Shown here: positions 1 to 7,368 of the stretch, in pieces | How positions within the stretch are numbered: position 1 is the first letter of the stretch | How the letters are laid out: the number at the start of each line of letters is the position of its first letter | NCBI GenBank assembly: GCA_946614165.1 | Contig: CAMOGQ010000002.1 | Span: 1-64,000 of the forward strand | Length of the DNA stretch: 64,000 nt | Reading direction: 5' to 3' | From: an uncultured Lachnospiraceae bacterium | Lineage (GTDB): Bacteria > Bacillota > Clostridia > Lachnospirales > Lachnospiraceae | Notes under the pieces: generated by a model | Databases searched by the model: none | Seen by the model: only the letters and a program-made list of their open reading frames with translations | What the model was told of the DNA's origin: nothing | Position numbers and translations under genes: made by a program

Positions 1-2
1 GA

Positions 3-239
3 CCGGACTGGCAGGTCTCCGGGTCCTTCCTGGAGCATGATTATGAGATCACCCACCACGGCATGCCCATCGTCAGCGTCCATAAGGTATGGCTCTCCTG
101 GGGCGACGCCTACGAGATCGACATAGAAGACGGACAGGATGAGGCCATGGTCCTTTCCGTGGTCCTGGCCATCGACGCGGTCCTGGATTCGGAGGCTGCA
201 GCTGCGTCCGCATCCGCAGGCTCTTCTTCGGGCAGCTGA
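3..239 (+). CDS. C-terminal part of a LURP-one-related / YxjI-family protein
   Basis: The gene enters from the left edge; the last 78 codons are visible, in the frame that begins at base 3. The readable end (QVSGSFLEHDYEITHHG, then VHKVWLSWGDAYEIDI and VLAIDAVLD) resembles the C-terminal half of LURP-one-related proteins, a tubby-like beta-barrel fold. This is family recognition from memory. The last 15 or so residues are a low-complexity Ala/Ser/Gly tail. Members are cytosolic and their bacterial role is poorly defined. The start and N-terminal half lie outside the window. A strong terminator follows 8 bases after the stop. Confidence 0.7.
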   Translation, partial: PDWQVSGSFLEHDYEITHHGMPIVSVHKVWLSWGDAYEIDIEDGQDEAMVLSVVLAIDAVLDSEAAAASASAGSSSGS

Positions 240-247
240 TTCTCTTT

Positions 248-281
248 CCCGGTACGCAGTGGCGTGCCGGGACTTTTTTTA
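248..281 (+). terminator. Intrinsic terminator of the LURP-one-like gene
   Basis: A 10-bp stem (248-257 with 262-271, one G-U pair) around a 4-base loop is followed by a run of seven T. It ends the preceding gene before the next ribosome-binding site at about 316. Confidence 0.88.
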
Positions 282-333
282 ATATAATGAGGACAGGATC
301 CCGGAAAGGAACGTCAGGAAGGAGAAGAAAGAC

Positions 334-1266
334 ATGGAACTGAGATATCTGATCATAGGCGCAGGCGGAACGGGCGGCGCCATCGCTGCATACATGAAAA
401 GAGCAGGAAAGGACGTGACCCTGATCGCCAGGGGAGAAAAGCGCCTGGCCATACGTCAGAAAGGCCTCAGGGTCCGGAAGGACAAAGCGGAGTGGTCCGT
501 GGCTCTTCCCGCTATGACGGAGGAGGAATACGAAGAACTCCTTTCCGGCGTTGCTCCAAAGCCCGATATTATCTTCCTGTGCACCAAGTATTATTCGGTG
601 GAGGAGGTCTATGACATCCTGCAGAAGGCTGCGGGAGAGAGAACCATCGTAATTCCCATCCAGAACGTATACGGGACCGGGGAAAAGATCGCCAGGGACC
701 TGCCGGGACTTCATGTCCTGAACGGCTGCATGTATATCGCCGCCTCCGTGGAAGAGCCAGGCGTCATCCGCATGGTCAGTGATATTTTCCGCGTCCTTTA
801 CGGAGAAGTGGACGGCAGCATGGGCAATCCCCTTCTGGAACAGGTGAAAAAGGACCTGGAGGAGGCCGGCATCACGGCGGTCTACTCCGACAACATCCGC
901 CGGGATACCCTGCAGAAGTTCTCCATGGTCTCTCCCAACAGCGCAGTGGGGCTTTACTATGACTGCACGGCAAAGGCTCTGCAGAGGGAAGGAGAGCCCA
1001 GGCAGATGTATATCGAATGCGTCAGGGAGATCGAAGAGATCGCCAGAGCCATGCACATCACCTTCGATACGGACCTGGTGGAGACCAATCTGAAGATCCT
1101 GGATTCTCTGGATCCTTCCTTTACCACCTCCCTGCAGAAGGATGTAAAACTGGGCGGCAGGTCGGAGATCGACGGCCAGATCTTTGAAGTCTGCCGTCTT
1201 GGCAGGAAATACTATATTCCGGTTCCGGCCTATGACAGGGCGGCCGCGAAATTCGGATTCAGGTAA
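334..1266 (+). CDS. Ketopantoate reductase family protein (PanE/ApbA-like)
   Basis: The 310-residue product begins with a Rossmann dinucleotide motif (residues 8-13, GAGGTG, followed by IAAYMKRAGKDVTLIAR), the NADPH site of 2-dehydropantoate 2-reductases. The C-terminal helical half with the NSAVG segment and a late SEIDGQI segment fits the ApbA C-terminal domain, where the conserved Lys/Ser/Glu residues act. Length is normal for the family. The reaction would be NADPH reduction of ketopantoate to pantoate for CoA synthesis, but this family holds many 2-oxo acid reductases of other specificity and no pan genes are nearby, so the substrate is open. The start is set by an AGGAAGGAG site about 10 bases upstream. 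It appears monocistronic. Confidence 0.82.
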   Translation: MELRYLIIGAGGTGGAIAAYMKRAGKDVTLIARGEKRLAIRQKGLRVRKDKAEWSVALPAMTEEEYEELLSGVAPKPDIIFLCTKYYSVEEVYDILQKAAGERTIVIPIQNVYGTGEKIARDLPGLHVLNGCMYIAASVEEPGVIRMVSDIFRVLYGEVDGSMGNPLLEQVKKDLEEAGITAVYSDNIRRDTLQKFSMVSPNSAVGLYYDCTAKALQREGEPRQMYIECVREIEEIARAMHITFDTDLVETNLKILDSLDPSFTTSLQKDVKLGGRSEIDGQIFEVCRLGRKYYIPVPAYDRAAAKFGFR

Positions 1267-1330
1267 AATGTAGACAGTTTCTTAGGAAAAAGGTCACTAT
1301 CTTTATATATCTTTTTTGGAATCTCCAGTG

Positions 1331-1336
1331 TATAAT
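1331..1336 (+). promoter_or_regulatory. Putative -10 element upstream of the dehydrogenase leader
   Basis: A perfect TATAAT lies in an AT-rich stretch after the ketopantoate-reductase-like gene. No good -35 is present at 16-18 bases. If used, the RNA would start near 1343 and run into the hairpin at 1384-1420 before reaching the next gene. Confidence 0.5.
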
Positions 1337-1383
1337 ATAACGCACTGAGAAGAATGCTGTATATCGGCTGATCAGATTGAAAA

Positions 1384-1420
1384 GGGACTTCACTGCTTTT
1401 TTGCAGTGAGTTCCTTTTTT
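1384..1420 (+). terminator. Terminator-like hairpin in the dehydrogenase leader
   Basis: Arms 1384-1396 and 1403-1414 pair over 12 bp with one bulged T and one G-U pair, around a T6 loop, and six T follow. Only 17 bases separate it from the Shine-Dalgarno sequence of the next gene, too few for a promoter. Transcripts that reach the dehydrogenase must therefore pass this structure. It may be an attenuator or the end of a short leader RNA. Confidence 0.72.
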
Positions 1421-1455
1421 GACCATATATATCTGAAGGAGGATTGCTTCATTTC

Positions 1456-2418
1456 ATGAATATGCATATCGGAAACAGAAAGGTCGTCATCATAGGCGCA
1501 GGATACGTCGGTTCATCCATCGCCTATGCACTGACCATCCGCAACCTGGCCCGTGAGATCATCCTGATCGATAAGAACGAGCCCAAGGCTGTGGGAGAGG
1601 CCCTGGACATCCAGCACGGTATTCCCTACATGGGATCTTCGTCCGTCCGCTGCGGCGGCTATGAGGATATCCGGGACTCCGACCTGATCATTATTACCGC
1701 AGGACGAAGCAGAAGGCCCGGTGAATCCAGACTGGAGCTGATCCAGGACAACGTTCAGATCATGAAGAGCGTTGTGGACTCTATCCTGGAGTATTACACC
1801 AGAGGGACCATCATGGTGGTCTCCAACCCCGTAGACATCATGACCTATGTATGCGACCGCTGGATGGACCTGCCTGCCGGCCGGGTCTTCGGCACCGGCT
1901 GCGTGCTGGATACTTCCCGTCTGGTGCGGGGAATCGCCAACTATACCAGGATCCACGTGGAGGCTGTCAAGTGCAACATCGTGGGAGAGCACGGAGATAC
2001 CCAGTTCCCCGTATGGAGCAGACTGGCCATAGCGGGCGTTCCCATGGACGAGTACTGTCAGAACGTGAAGCTTGCCTGGGGCGACGCACAGAAGGAAGAA
2101 CTGTATGAAAGGGTCAAGAACATGGGCGCCGAGATCATAAGGGCCAAGGGCAGGACCCACTACGGCATCGCTACCTGTGTATGCTCCCTGGCGGACGCGG
2201 TCCTGAACCAGCGCCTGACCATTGCACCCGTCACCTCCACCCTGCAGGGCGAATACGGACTGTCGGGAGTGGCCATTTCGCTGCCTTCCATCATCGGTGT
2301 GGCCGGCGTGGAGCAGCGTCTGGAAGAAAAATGGACCCGCCATGAGTATGACCTGCTGGAAAAGAGTGCCGCCAAGATGCAGGAAGCCATCCGGATCGCG
2401 GATTCCGTTCTGGCATAA
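1456..2418 (+). CDS. L-lactate/malate dehydrogenase family protein with Arg at the substrate-discriminating position
   Basis: The 320-residue product has the N-terminal NAD motif (GAGYVGSS), the VSNPVDIMTYV segment and the catalytic GEHGDTQ with His179, plus the substrate-binding Arg155 (LDTSRLV) and Arg92. It would interconvert a 2-oxo acid and an L-2-hydroxy acid with NADH in the cytosol. Most features are of the LDH type. However, the mobile-loop motif reads AGRSRRPGESR, so Arg86 stands where true LDH has the pyruvate-contacting Gln102 (Gln-Lys-Pro-Gly). Arg at this place is the malate dehydrogenase signature, so oxaloacetate/malate must be considered. AGGAGG at 1437-1442 lies 13 bases before ATG 1456; a TTG at 1444 is too close to it. 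Confidence 0.86.
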   Translation: MNMHIGNRKVVIIGAGYVGSSIAYALTIRNLAREIILIDKNEPKAVGEALDIQHGIPYMGSSSVRCGGYEDIRDSDLIIITAGRSRRPGESRLELIQDNVQIMKSVVDSILEYYTRGTIMVVSNPVDIMTYVCDRWMDLPAGRVFGTGCVLDTSRLVRGIANYTRIHVEAVKCNIVGEHGDTQFPVWSRLAIAGVPMDEYCQNVKLAWGDAQKEELYERVKNMGAEIIRAKGRTHYGIATCVCSLADAVLNQRLTIAPVTSTLQGEYGLSGVAISLPSIIGVAGVEQRLEEKWTRHEYDLLEKSAAKMQEAIRIADSVLA

Positions 2419-2450
2419 TAAAAGCGCACTGACATAAAGAAAGACCGAGA

Positions 2451-2490
2451 TCCTGACTGTAAATGGAGTTTTGCAGTCGGGGTTTTTTTT
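2451..2490 (+). terminator. Intrinsic terminator after the dehydrogenase
   Basis: An imperfect stem (CCTGACTG with CAGTCGGG, extended by an A/T-rich inner part) is followed by eight T. It lies about 35 bases after the stop codon. Confidence 0.7.
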
Positions 2491-2726
2491 GAGAAAACAG
2501 CTTTTTAAGACCGGGGGAGGGCAAGGCAGAGCGGGAACCGGATAAGAGCGGAAGCCGGACCGATCTGCAGAAAGCATGGGCTCGCACCGGATCAGGAGAG
2601 CGTGAAAAAGGAAGTCAGGATGAAAATGTTATTTTTTCTTTCGGAAGGCAACAGAAAGGCTGCCGGCGGATACTGTATCTATAGAAGCAGAAAATGATGT
2701 TGCCCGGCGGGCAGGAGGCAGAAAAA
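2491..2726. other. Gene-free stretch before the serpin
   Basis: After the terminator this stretch is purine-rich and has no convincing open frame or RNA structure. It presumably holds the serpin promoter, but I see no clear -35/-10 pair. An in-frame ATG at 2694 has no ribosome-binding site and would put a non-signal extension in front of the lipoprotein signal, so I place the start at 2727. Confidence 0.5.
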
Positions 2727-4058
2727 ATGAGAAACAGGAATTTATATAAGAAGCTGACAGCAGTCCTTCTTGCCGCAGTCCTTATGACCGGCTGCGGCGG
2801 GGCCGGTGATCAGTCTCCTGGGGAGGACGTGGTTCCCCTGGAAGAAAGGGAAAGCCCGGAGGAAGATATAAGTGAGGAAGAAGAGCCGGATGAGGAAGCC
2901 GGTCCGATGGAAGAGGAAGACGACATGTACGAACTGAAGCAGGAAGAGATTAAGGGCCTCAGAGCTTTTTTCCTGGATTCCGCTCCTGTCTTTCTGGGAG
3001 AAGAGGACGGAAAAAACCATATTTATTCCCCTGTAAACGTGTATATGGCCCTGGGACTTCTGGCCGAGGTCACGGATACGGAGACCCGGCAGCAGATCCT
3101 GGACGCCGTCCATGCGGGATCCCTGGAGGAAATGGAGGAAAGGACCGCTGCCATATGGAAGGGAATCAGCCGGGACAGTGAGGAGGGCAAGTGCCTTCTG
3201 GGCAATTCCCTCTGGATCGACGGCTCCGGCAGCTGCAGAAAGGATACGGCGGACCGGATGGAGGAAAAGCTCCATGCCTCCGTTTTTGAAGGGGAAATGG
3301 GCTCTGCCGAAATGAACAAAGCCTTCCGGGACTGGCTGAACGAGATGACGGGAGACCTTCTGAAGGAGCAGACATCGTCTCTTGGATTTGATCCCGATAC
3401 CATAGCGGCCCTGGCGTCCACCATATGGCTCAAGGCCAGATGGGTGAACACCTTTGAGGAAGCCTTCACGGTTCCCGATACCTTCCACGGAGCAGGAGGC
3501 GACAGGCAGGCGGATTTCATGCATGAGGACGGCATCGGCACTCTCTACCTGGGAGAGAATTTTACGGTCTATGAAAAGTATCTGACGGGCACAGGGTCCA
3601 TGCTCTTTATCCTGCCGGCAGAGGGGGTAAGCCCCGAAGCTCTGCTTAAGGACGAAGAACTGGGACGTTTTCTGACCATGGAAGATCCCTGGGAATGGGA
3701 TAATTCCAAAAATGTCATGATCCATGCGGCCATTCCGAAATTTGACCTGACCAGCTCCCTGGACCTGATCTCCGGCCTGAAAGAGCTGGGGATCGAGAAG
3801 GCCTTTGATGCCAAGGCATCGGACTTTACCCCCCTGACAGAGGTCCCGGAGATCTGTATCAGCAGGGCGCTTCATAATGCCAGAGTCAAAATCGATGAAG
3901 AAGGCATTGAGGCAGCGGCCTATACGGCCATCATGGCAGCCGGCGCAGCCCTGGTGGAAGAGGAAGCATACTTTACCCTGGACAGACCCTTCGTCTTTGC
4001 TGTCCGCTCTTACGAAGGGGTTCCCCTTTTCACAGGCGTTGTTAATCAGACAGAATAA
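2727..4058 (+). CDS. Serpin-family serine protease inhibitor, lipoprotein
   Basis: The 443-residue product starts with a lipoprotein signal (LLAAVLMTGC lipobox), then an acidic Glu/Pro linker, then a full serpin fold: NVYMALGLLAE, NSLWIDG, the STIWLKARW shutter segment and the C-terminal signature DRPFVFAVR...LFTGVV. Serpins trap serine proteases as suicide substrates. The hinge before the reactive loop, EEGIEAAAYTA, is rich in small residues as required for inhibition, so it is probably a working inhibitor. Counting from the hinge puts the scissile bond in an Ala/Gly stretch (P1 near Ala), which would favour elastase-like enzymes; this is inference. AGGAGG lies 10 bases before ATG 2727. It would sit on the outer face of the membrane and may guard against host or neighbour proteases. 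Monocistronic. Confidence 0.9.
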   Translation: MRNRNLYKKLTAVLLAAVLMTGCGGAGDQSPGEDVVPLEERESPEEDISEEEEPDEEAGPMEEEDDMYELKQEEIKGLRAFFLDSAPVFLGEEDGKNHIYSPVNVYMALGLLAEVTDTETRQQILDAVHAGSLEEMEERTAAIWKGISRDSEEGKCLLGNSLWIDGSGSCRKDTADRMEEKLHASVFEGEMGSAEMNKAFRDWLNEMTGDLLKEQTSSLGFDPDTIAALASTIWLKARWVNTFEEAFTVPDTFHGAGGDRQADFMHEDGIGTLYLGENFTVYEKYLTGTGSMLFILPAEGVSPEALLKDEELGRFLTMEDPWEWDNSKNVMIHAAIPKFDLTSSLDLISGLKELGIEKAFDAKASDFTPLTEVPEICISRALHNARVKIDEEGIEAAAYTAIMAAGAALVEEEAYFTLDRPFVFAVRSYEGVPLFTGVVNQTE

Positions 4059-4061
4059 GAT

Positions 4062-4089
4062 TTGAGCCTTCCGCCGGATATGTTATAAT
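4062..4089 (+). promoter_or_regulatory. Extended -10 promoter
   Basis: TTGAGC (4062-4067), a 16-base spacer and TATAAT (4084-4089) preceded by TGT form a sigma-A-type promoter with extended -10. It lies directly after the serpin stop and serves the gene at 4146. Confidence 0.75.
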
Positions 4090-4094
4090 CTGAT

Positions 4095-4122
4095 GCAGAG
4101 CCGGACAAAGGTCCGGTTCTGC
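4095..4122 (+). other. Stable hairpin at the 5' end of the transcript
   Basis: A 12-bp stem (4095-4106 with 4111-4122, one G-U) with a 4-base loop starts where transcription from the TATAAT at 4084 should begin. No T run follows, so it is more likely a 5' stabilising structure than a terminator, or a terminator remnant for the serpin gene. Confidence 0.55.
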
Positions 4123-4145
4123 AAAGGCTGAAAGGAAGGACGCAG

Positions 4146-4685
4146 ATGGAAGAGTTTCTGACAAGTAAGGCAAAGAACCGCATATGGGAGATCCCTGTTA
4201 TGGCAGTACTGCTGCTCTTTATCCTTGCGGGCATCAGTATTGTGGCGGATGATATGGGATACGGAATGACGAGCACGGATATCGTTGCGGATGCTCTTGT
4301 TCTTTTCATTTTTGTCTTCCCCTTTGCCAGGATCCTGATCAGAAGGGTCCGGGTACGGTATGCCAGGCGGATCGCCCAGGCCCTTGACCGTACATCCGGG
4401 TCCAGCATCAGCCTTTCCGGTCTGCAGAGGGAAGCCCGGGTCCGGGGCAACATGGAAAGGATCCTGCAGATCCTGCTGGACAAGAACTTCATGACCGGCA
4501 TAAGGCCCGATTTCGGAGCCGGCAGGGTCTTTCTGGTCACTGCCGCCAGGGAAGAGAAAGTCCAGGAAGAAATGGAGAATACGCTGGTGGTGGAATGCCC
4601 CGGCTGCGGTGCCAGGAACACGGTGATCAGAGGCAGGAACAACAAGTGCCAGTACTGTGACTCTCCCCTGAAGATCCGGCCTTAA
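4146..4685 (+). CDS. Two-helix membrane protein with C-terminal zinc ribbon
   Basis: I do not recognise a named family. The 179-residue product has two hydrophobic helices (about residues 17-35 and 46-66), a basic stop-transfer segment (RRVRVRYARR), a helical region that reads like a small winged-helix unit (SLSGLQREARVRGNMERILQILLDKNFMTG), and a zinc ribbon with two Cys pairs (CPGCG and CQYC). Topology would leave the ribbon in the cytosol by the positive-inside rule. It resembles the general plan of short zinc-ribbon membrane proteins of Clostridia that are linked to stress or envelope functions, but no role can be given. An AAGGAAGG site precedes the ATG. It has its own promoter and terminator. 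Confidence 0.7.
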   Translation: MEEFLTSKAKNRIWEIPVMAVLLLFILAGISIVADDMGYGMTSTDIVADALVLFIFVFPFARILIRRVRVRYARRIAQALDRTSGSSISLSGLQREARVRGNMERILQILLDKNFMTGIRPDFGAGRVFLVTAAREEKVQEEMENTLVVECPGCGARNTVIRGRNNKCQYCDSPLKIRP

Positions 4686-4716
4686 GGTACCGGCGGACAA
4701 AAGAAATGCATCATGG

Positions 4717-4757
4717 ACACCCGGAAGGATAAAGTCTCCCTTCCGGGTGTTTTTTTA
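4717..4757 (+). terminator. Strong intrinsic terminator
   Basis: A perfect 12-bp stem (4717-4728 with 4739-4750), a 10-base loop and a T7 run. It closes the zinc-ribbon gene and separates it from the symporter promoter. Confidence 0.93.
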
Positions 4758-4780
4758 TGCTGCCGGAGGGCCAAAACTGA

Positions 4781-4810
4781 TTGCAAATGTCTCCCCGCTC
4801 CCTTTATATT
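4781..4810 (+). promoter_or_regulatory. Promoter of the symporter/mmuM operon
   Basis: TTGCAA (4781-4786), an 18-base spacer and TATATT (4805-4810), followed 48 bases later by the symporter start. The GGGGAG ribosome-binding site is near 4841. Confidence 0.65.
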
Positions 4811-4857
4811 GTTGAAAGAGACGTTTTTCATTTACAAAAAGGGGAGAGGTATTCATT

Positions 4858-6291
4858 ATGATTCTGAATTTTCTGACGGCGGTCTCCGACTTTATGTGGG
4901 GCACCTGGATGACGGTCCTTCTGGTGGGAACGGGCCTTTATCTGTCCATCCGCTTCGGCTTCCGCTACAACTTCCGCAACATAGGCTTCCATTTCAGAAA
5001 CACCTTCGGAAAGATGTTTTCCAAAGGCGAAGGGACGGGAACCGTCTCCGGCTTTGCCGCAGCCTGCACCGCCATGGCCAACACCATAGGGGTGGGCAAC
5101 ATAGGCGGCGTTGCCACGGCCATCGTGGCCGGCGGCCCCGGCGCGGTCTTCTGGATGTGGGTATCCGGCCTTCTGGGCATGTCCACCAAGGCCTGCGAGA
5201 TCATCCTGGGTCAGAGATTCCGGGTCAAATACAGCGAATCCGTGGATGAATACATGTGCGACCGGTCCTTCGTCATGAAGAATGCCCTGGGCTGGAAGGG
5301 CGGGGCCATGGTCCTGGCCGCTGCCTGCTTTGTTCTGGGTCCCTGGACCTGCTGCGTACAGACGGAGTCCGTGACCAGCTCTCTTCAGGAGGGCTTCGGA
5401 ATCGCGCCCATCGTTTCCGTCACAGTCCTGGGTATTACCTGCTTTCTGACCATCTGGGGCGGCTTAAAGCGCATCTCTTCGGTCATGGAAAAAGTGGTCC
5501 CTCTGATGGCCATGGCCTATATCCTGGGCGGCCTGGGCATTCTTGTGACCCATCTGCCCATGGTCCCTTCCGCCCTGGGCCTGATCTTCAGATCGGCCTT
5601 TACGCCCATGGCCGGCATCGGCGGCTTTGCCGGCGCCACGGTCAGGGACGCCGTCCGCTACGGCGTGGCCAGAGGCCTGTATTCCAACGACGCGGGCACA
5701 GGCTACGGCATCATCGCCCATGCCTCTGCCAAGACAGATCATCCCGTCCGCCAGTCTTCCTGGGGCTGGGGCGAGGTCTTCCTGGATACCATCGTGGTCT
5801 GCTCGGTGACGGCCCTTTCTCTGATCCTGACCAATGTCTACGTGGATTATCCCGGCGTAGACTCCGCCCAGCTGACCACCGTGGCCTTCAAGGTCTCCTA
5901 CGGCAGCTTCGGAGGATATTTCATGTCGGCGGCCATAGCGGTCTTTGCCTGGACCACCATCATCGGCATGTACTACTCCTGCGAGAAGTCCATCAACTAT
6001 GCCTTCGGGGATACGGAAAAGAACAGGATCGCCACCAGGGTCTACATGATCTACTACATGCTGCCCTGCGTCCTTTTCTACAACATTGAGGCGGCTTCCC
6101 TCTGGGCCATGACGGATATCCTGTCCGCCGTCTATATCCTGATCACCATGACCTTTATTTATACCCAGCAGAAAGAAATTATGCGGCTCTTCCATGATTT
6201 CTGGGACAGATTCATTCCGGCCAAGGAAAGGGGAGAGAATCCTCCGGACGTGGCCTTCGGCATGATCGACGAAAAAGCTGAGAAAGGATGA
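4858..6291 (+). CDS. Sodium:alanine symporter family (AGCS) amino acid carrier
   Basis: The 477-residue integral membrane protein carries the AGCS hallmarks: GTGTVSGFAAACTAMANTIG, VGNIGGVATAI, GPGAVFWMW and the SNDAGTGYG segment in the second half. These carriers import alanine, glycine or related amino acids with sodium or protons. Length and hydrophobic pattern (10-11 helices) are normal. The gene overlaps the following homocysteine S-methyltransferase by four bases (ATGA), so the two are co-translated. That pairing suggests the real cargo may be methionine, S-methylmethionine or homocysteine rather than alanine; this is inference from context. Confidence 0.92.
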   Translation: MILNFLTAVSDFMWGTWMTVLLVGTGLYLSIRFGFRYNFRNIGFHFRNTFGKMFSKGEGTGTVSGFAAACTAMANTIGVGNIGGVATAIVAGGPGAVFWMWVSGLLGMSTKACEIILGQRFRVKYSESVDEYMCDRSFVMKNALGWKGGAMVLAAACFVLGPWTCCVQTESVTSSLQEGFGIAPIVSVTVLGITCFLTIWGGLKRISSVMEKVVPLMAMAYILGGLGILVTHLPMVPSALGLIFRSAFTPMAGIGGFAGATVRDAVRYGVARGLYSNDAGTGYGIIAHASAKTDHPVRQSSWGWGEVFLDTIVVCSVTALSLILTNVYVDYPGVDSAQLTTVAFKVSYGSFGGYFMSAAIAVFAWTTIIGMYYSCEKSINYAFGDTEKNRIATRVYMIYYMLPCVLFYNIEAASLWAMTDILSAVYILITMTFIYTQQKEIMRLFHDFWDRFIPAKERGENPPDVAFGMIDEKAEKG

Positions 6292-7265
6292 AACAGATGG
6301 AAAGAACAAATCTGAAGGACCTGTTTGACAAAAAAAGACTTCTGGTGGTGGACGGCTCCATGTCCACGGCCCTGGAGGGACTTGGCTGCAATTTAAATGA
6401 CCGTCTCTGGACGGCCAGAGTCCTGGCGGAAAGACCGGAGCTGGTAAAGGAAGTCCACCTCCAGTATCTGAGAGCCGGGGCCGACCTCCACATCACGGCC
6501 TCCTATCAGGCCACCATTCCGGGACTTACGGAAAACGGATACACAAATGAAGAAGCGGAGGAGATCATCCGCCGGTCGGTCCGCATGTTCCATGCGGCCC
6601 GGGAAGAGTGGTGGCAGGAAGAAGGAAAAGAAAGCGGCCGCCCCTATCCTATCTGCGGGGGCGCCATCGGCCCTTACGGGGCCTATCTGGCGGACGGCTC
6701 CGAATACCGTGGCGGCTATGATATTTCCGATGAGGACCTGGACACCTTCCACAGACGCAGGATGGAACTGCTCTGGGAAGAGGGAGCGGATCTTCTTCTC
6801 ATTGAGACCCAGCCCTCCCTCAGGGAAGCCCTGGTCTGCGCGCGGATAGCGGAGGATCTGGGAGCTCCCTACTGGATCAGCTTTTCCTGTAAGGACGGAA
6901 AGCATATCTGTGAGGGAGACAGGATCCGGGACTGCGCGGCGGTCCTCTCCAAAGACCATCCCGGTCTTGTAATGATCGGCGTCAACTGCACGGCGCCCAT
7001 GTTCATCGAGAGCCTGATCCGGGAGCTTAAGTCGGGCACGGACCTTCCCATTGCGGTCTATCCCAACTCCGGAGAGACCTATGACCCTGTGACCAAGACC
7101 TGGCACGGAAAAGAGGGCCAGCGCCCCTTCGGAGACTGCGCCAGGGATTATTACCTGGCAGGGGCAGCGGCTGCAGGCGGCTGCTGCACCACCGTGGCCA
7201 GCCATATCCGCCAGGTGAACGCGGTCCGCGAGGAACTTCTGAAGAGCCCTGCCCATATGCGGTAA
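6288..7265 (+). CDS. mmuM: Homocysteine S-methyltransferase
   Basis: The 325-residue product is a zinc-type homocysteine S-methyltransferase: an early VVDGSMSTALE motif, QATIPG, GAIGPYG, and the three zinc-ligand cysteines Cys234 (VGVNC type) and Cys299-Cys300 (GGCC). It would transfer a methyl group from S-methylmethionine or S-adenosylmethionine to homocysteine, giving methionine, in the cytosol. The start overlaps the stop of the symporter (ATGA at 6288-6291); a second ATG three codons later is possible. In E. coli mmuM sits with the S-methylmethionine permease mmuP; here an AGCS carrier takes that place. Confidence 0.9.
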   Translation: MKQMERTNLKDLFDKKRLLVVDGSMSTALEGLGCNLNDRLWTARVLAERPELVKEVHLQYLRAGADLHITASYQATIPGLTENGYTNEEAEEIIRRSVRMFHAAREEWWQEEGKESGRPYPICGGAIGPYGAYLADGSEYRGGYDISDEDLDTFHRRRMELLWEEGADLLLIETQPSLREALVCARIAEDLGAPYWISFSCKDGKHICEGDRIRDCAAVLSKDHPGLVMIGVNCTAPMFIESLIRELKSGTDLPIAVYPNSGETYDPVTKTWHGKEGQRPFGDCARDYYLAGAAAAGGCCTTVASHIRQVNAVREELLKSPAHMR

Positions 7266-7301
7266 AGAGATCCGCCCCGGATTTTTATATGACTGATAAA
7301 A

Positions 7302-7348
7302 GGAGATCGAAGCACTTTGTCAAAAAGCGCTCCGGTCTCCTTCTTTGT
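7302..7348. terminator. Bidirectional terminator between convergent genes
   Basis: A stem built on GGAGA/TCTCC (7302-7306 with 7336-7340) and further inner pairs. T-rich tracts follow on both strands (TTCTTTGTTT on plus, TTTTAT on minus), fitting the convergent mmuM and LysR genes. Confidence 0.65.
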
Positions 7349-7368
7349 TTCAGCCGTCAGATTTCACG

